Shown: piece after piece, positions 6,826 to 9,065 of the stretch
Position numbering within the stretch: the stretch's first letter is position 1
Layout of the letters: each line of letters starts with the position of its first letter
NCBI GenBank assembly: GCA_023380575.1
Contig: JAMCRM010000200.1
Location: 1-9,065 of the forward strand
Reading direction: 5' to 3'
Origin: Acidobacteriota bacterium
Lineage (GTDB): Bacteria; Acidobacteriota; Terriglobia; Bryobacterales; Bryobacteraceae
DNA length: 9,065 nt
The notes under the pieces: model-generated
Databases searched by the model: none
What the model saw: only the letters and a program-made list of their open reading frames with translations
Told to the model about the DNA's origin: nothing
Translations under genes and position numbers: made by a program

Positions 6826-7721
6826 AGCGGTTTTCCGGTAAGCGCGCGGTACGCCTCCCGGTACTTGTCGCTGGTCTTGGCGGCGACATCGGGGGGCAGG
6901 GGAGGCGCGGGCGGTTGCTTATCCCAATGAATGGATTCCAGGTAGTCCCGCACAAACTGCTTATCGTAGGAGAACTGCGGGCCACCGGGCCGGTAGGAAT
7001 CAAGCGGCCAGAAGCGCGAAGAATCCGGCGTGAGCACCTCATCGCCCAAAACCAGTTGGCCGCCGATGAAGCCGAACTCGAATTTGGTGTCGGCGATCAG
7101 GATGCCGCGCGATTCGGCGTACTTCGCCGCGCTGCGATAGATGGCGAGGGTAAGGTCCCGCAGACGGGCGGCAAGACCGGCGCCGACCATGGAGGCCACA
7201 GTTTCAAACGAAACGTTTTCATCGTGTCCGGACTGCGCCTTGGTGGACGGGGTGAAGATGGGCTCCGGCAGCCGGTCGCTTTCGCGCAAGCCGGCCGGCA
7301 ACGGAATTCCGCACACCGTGCCGTTTTTCTGATATTCCTTCCACCCGGATCCCGCCAGATAGCCGCGCGCCACGCACTCGATGGGCACCATTTCGGCGCG
7401 CTTGACCAGCATGGAGCGGCCTTCCAGTTGTTCGCGGTAGGGCCTCAGCGCGGCGGGATATTCGTCCACGGCGGCGGTGATGAAGTGCGTGGGCGTCACG
7501 TCGCGCAGGAAATCGAACCAGAAGATCGATAGCTGCGTGAGCACACGGCCCTTCTCGGGTATTCCCGTGGGCAGGATGTAGTCGAAGGCCGAAATGCGGT
7601 CCGTCGCGACGATCAGCAGTTGATCGCCGGCGGTATAGACATCGCGCACCTTGCCTCTTGCGTAGCGTTGGAAACCAGTCAGATCCGTTTCGAGAAGAAT
7701 ATTGCGTTCGGGAGATTTCAC
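6822..7721 (-). CDS. purC: Phosphoribosylaminoimidazole-succinocarboxamide synthase (SAICAR synthetase)
   Basis: Cytoplasmic enzyme of de novo purine synthesis that joins CAIR and aspartate using ATP to make SAICAR. With the preferred start it has 299 residues. Family blocks are GKVRDVY (23-29, ATP-binding loop), DRISAFD (41-47), VARGYLAGSG (117-126), FTPSTKAQSGHDEN (156-169), LIADTKFEFG and DEVLTPDSSRFW (227-238). All are intact. Two in-frame GTG starts are possible: 7739 (305 residues) or 7721. The second is chosen because the predicted transcript start near 7748 would leave only about nine bases before 7739, whereas GTG 7721 has GAGGA four bases upstream and a leader of about 27 bases. It heads the purC-cvpA-fis-HAD-zinc-ribbon cluster. 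Confidence 0.95.
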   Translation of the reverse strand: MKSPERNILLETDLTGFQRYARGKVRDVYTAGDQLLIVATDRISAFDYILPTGIPEKGRVLTQLSIFWFDFLRDVTPTHFITAAVDEYPAALRPYREQLEGRSMLVKRAEMVPIECVARGYLAGSGWKEYQKNGTVCGIPLPAGLRESDRLPEPIFTPSTKAQSGHDENVSFETVASMVGAGLAARLRDLTLAIYRSAAKYAESRGILIADTKFEFGFIGGQLVLGDEVLTPDSSRFWPLDSYRPGGPQFSYDKQFVRDYLESIHWDKQPPAPPLPPDVAAKTSDKYREAYRALTGKPL

Positions 7722-7725
7722 GAAT

Positions 7726-7730
7726 TCCTC
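7726..7730 (-). promoter_or_regulatory. Shine-Dalgarno deciding the purC start
   Basis: GAGGA on the minus strand, four bases before GTG 7721. The alternative GTG at 7739 has no such sequence upstream (only a T-rich run and a run of C). Together with the promoter position this favours the shorter PurC. Confidence 0.55.
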
Positions 7731-7754
7731 AGAGCTCACGGGGGGTAAAGAAAA

Positions 7755-7782
7755 ATCATAACGCGAGCGCGGGATTTGTCAA
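7755..7782 (-). promoter_or_regulatory. Sigma-70-type promoter for the purC cluster
   Basis: On the minus strand a perfect TTGACA (7782-7777) is followed by a 16-base spacer and TATGAT (7760-7755, five of six matches to TATAAT). The predicted transcript start is near 7748. It is the strongest promoter-like sequence I see in the window and lies in the only sizeable gap upstream of purC. Confidence 0.78.
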
Positions 7783-7822
7783 AGGCAATTTCGGAGTGCA
7801 TTGTGGTTCAACGTTTCCGGAA

Positions 7823-7836
7823 CTAACCAGGGTTAG
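7823..7836. promoter_or_regulatory. Inverted repeat upstream of the purC promoter, possible operator
   Basis: CTAACC (7823-7828) and GGTTAG (7831-7836) form a 14-base palindrome with a two-base centre, about 40 bases upstream of the -35 element. The two-base loop is too tight for a hairpin, so a dimeric protein site is more likely than a terminator. It could be chance. No clean terminator for rtcB is seen in the rest of this gap. Confidence 0.3.
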
Positions 7837-7889
7837 CATGCGGCGGACCGCAAGTACCATGAACGGAGGGTACCGGCGACGGACGTGAA

Positions 7890-9065
7890 CTACCCTTTGA
7901 TGACACCAATAGGGCGAAGCCGCGCCACCTTGCGGGCTAGACCGGCCTGGTGTACCACCTCTATTACCTCGTCCACATTCTTGTAGGCTTCGGGAAGTTC
8001 TTCGAGAATCCCGTCCTTTGTCTCGCTGCGCACAAGAATGCCGGCTTCCTCGAGTTTGCGGGTCTCCTGGCGCGCATCGCGGCCCTTGCGGACGGCGGTG
8101 CGGCTCATCAGGCGGCCGGCTCCGTGGCACACGCTGCCAAAGGTTTCGCGCATGGAGCCTTCCGCGCCGGCGAGCACCCAGGAAGCCGTCCCCATACTGC
8201 CGGGAATAAAGACGGGTTGCCCGATGGCGCGGTACGCCGGCGGCACCTCGCGATGGCCCGGAGGAAAGGCGCGGGTGGCGCCTTTGCGGTGCACCAGCAG
8301 GTCGCGGCGGCGGCCTTCCACTTCATAGCGTTCGGATTTGGCGATGTTATGACAGACGTCGTAAATGAGATCGAGCCGGGCGGCATCGCCGAAGACACGC
8401 CGAAAGGCCCCGCGCAGAAAGTGCAGAATAGCCTGGCGGTTGGCCCAGGCGAAATTCGCGGCGGCCCGCATGGCGGCCAGATAGCGCTGTCCTTCGGCGG
8501 AACGCACGGGAGCGCAGGCCAACTGCCGGTCGGGAAGCGTAATGCCATATTTCGGCATCACCTTGTTCATCTCGGCCACGTAATCCGTGCAGACCTGATG
8601 TCCCAGCCCGCGCGAGCCGGAATGTATGAGCACCACCACCTGCCCAGGGGAGAGTCCCATGGCCGCCGCGGCGGTTTCATCGTGCACTTCCTCTACATAT
8701 TGCACTTCCAGGAAATGGTTGCCGCTGCCCAGGGTGCCGAGCTGCGGCGTGCCGCGCTCTTTGGCGCGCGCGGAAACGGCGGCGGGGTCGGCGTCCTCCA
8801 GGGCTCCCCCGGCTTCCGCCAATTCGGCGTCGCGCGCCTCGCCGTAACCGTTCTCCACCATCCATTGCGCGCCGTGCGCGAGCACGGCATCCAGTTCCCT
8901 GGGCTTCAGCTTGATGAAACCGGAGCTGCCGGCGCCGCACGGTACGTCGCGGAAAACCTGGTCAATGAGATCGCGCAGGCGAGCGCGGACCTCGCCCACC
9001 GGGAGCGTGGTGCGAACCAGCCGCACGCCGCAGTTGATGTCGAAGCCCACGCCGCCGGGAGAGAC
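7890..9065 (-). CDS. rtcB: RtcB RNA-splicing ligase (5' end outside window)
   Basis: GTP- and manganese-dependent ligase joining RNA 2',3'-cyclic phosphate or 3'-phosphate ends to 5'-hydroxyl ends, in tRNA splicing or RNA repair. The frame is open to the window edge, beginning VSPGGVGFDINCGV. Counting from the GTG at 9050, the active-site residues are D4 and C7 (metal binding), N111-H112 in GSGNHFLE, H143 in HSGSRGLGHQ, H234 in CHNIAKSE, and H309 in CHGAGRLMSR, the histidine that carries GMP. These match D95, C98, N202, H203, H234, H329 and H404 of Pyrococcus RtcB with an almost constant offset, so about 90 N-terminal residues lie beyond the window. The end RPIGVIKG is typical. There is no intein after the metal-binding cysteine. 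It is followed on the same strand by the purC promoter region. No archease gene is in view. Confidence 0.96.
   Translation of the reverse strand, partial: VSPGGVGFDINCGVRLVRTTLPVGEVRARLRDLIDQVFRDVPCGAGSSGFIKLKPRELDAVLAHGAQWMVENGYGEARDAELAEAGGALEDADPAAVSARAKERGTPQLGTLGSGNHFLEVQYVEEVHDETAAAAMGLSPGQVVVLIHSGSRGLGHQVCTDYVAEMNKVMPKYGITLPDRQLACAPVRSAEGQRYLAAMRAAANFAWANRQAILHFLRGAFRRVFGDAARLDLIYDVCHNIAKSERYEVEGRRRDLLVHRKGATRAFPPGHREVPPAYRAIGQPVFIPGSMGTASWVLAGAEGSMRETFGSVCHGAGRLMSRTAVRKGRDARQETRKLEEAGILVRSETKDGILEELPEAYKNVDEVIEVVHQAGLARKVARLRPIGVIKG

Noticed and set aside
7854..7873. GTACC/GGTAC inverted repeat downstream of rtcB as a terminator
   Set aside because: The stem is only five pairs with a ten-base loop and no U-tract follows.
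7890..9065. Intein insertion in rtcB
   Set aside because: Some archaeal RtcB proteins carry one, but here the sequence runs straight through the active-site cysteine and all later motifs without interruption.

Overview
This 9,065-base window is GC-rich, densely coded bacterial chromosome with no mobile elements, RNA genes or CRISPR arrays that I can see. It most resembles Acidobacteriota (Solibacter/Bryobacter-like). The pointers are a large TonB-C-terminal protein with proline-rich linkers, a membrane-anchored DUF362 protein, a bacterial archaemetzincin and a stand-alone Fis-type HTH protein. This taxonomic call is inference from gene content, not from a marker gene.

Layout. (1) Positions 1-1643, plus strand: the 3' part of an NtrC-family sigma-54 response regulator, whose stop codon overlaps the GTG start of an archaemetzincin-type zinc metalloprotease. 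(2) Positions 1650-1692: two back-to-back hairpins between convergent genes, a likely bidirectional terminator. (3) Positions 1700-3274, minus: a three-TM DUF362 protein with its own sigma-70-type promoter and a strong Shine-Dalgarno. (4) Positions 3347-5014, minus: an unusual fusion of a degenerate JAMM/MPN domain, a TM helix, a beta-rich domain, a proline-rich linker and a TonB C-terminal domain. (5) Positions 5110-7721, minus: a tight cluster purC > cvpA > fis-like > HAD phosphatase > a 59-residue four-cysteine zinc-ribbon protein. Three of its four junctions are ATGA stop/start overlaps, and it is headed by a near-consensus promoter at 7755-7782. (6) Positions 7890-9065, minus: rtcB RNA ligase, lacking its first roughly 90 residues because the window ends.

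How the genes may work together. The minus-strand genes downstream of rtcB run in one direction, so purC through the zinc-ribbon gene is probably one transcription unit. The JAMM-TonB gene follows after an 89-base gap and may be read from the same transcript or separately. The response regulator and metalloprotease form a second, translationally coupled unit. No stretch longer than 300 bases lacks a gene; the longest gap is the 168 bases between rtcB and the preferred purC start. The observations most worth following are the catalytically degenerate JAMM domain fused to a TonB module, the regulator-archaemetzincin coupling, and the short zinc-ribbon gene that length cut-offs would miss.
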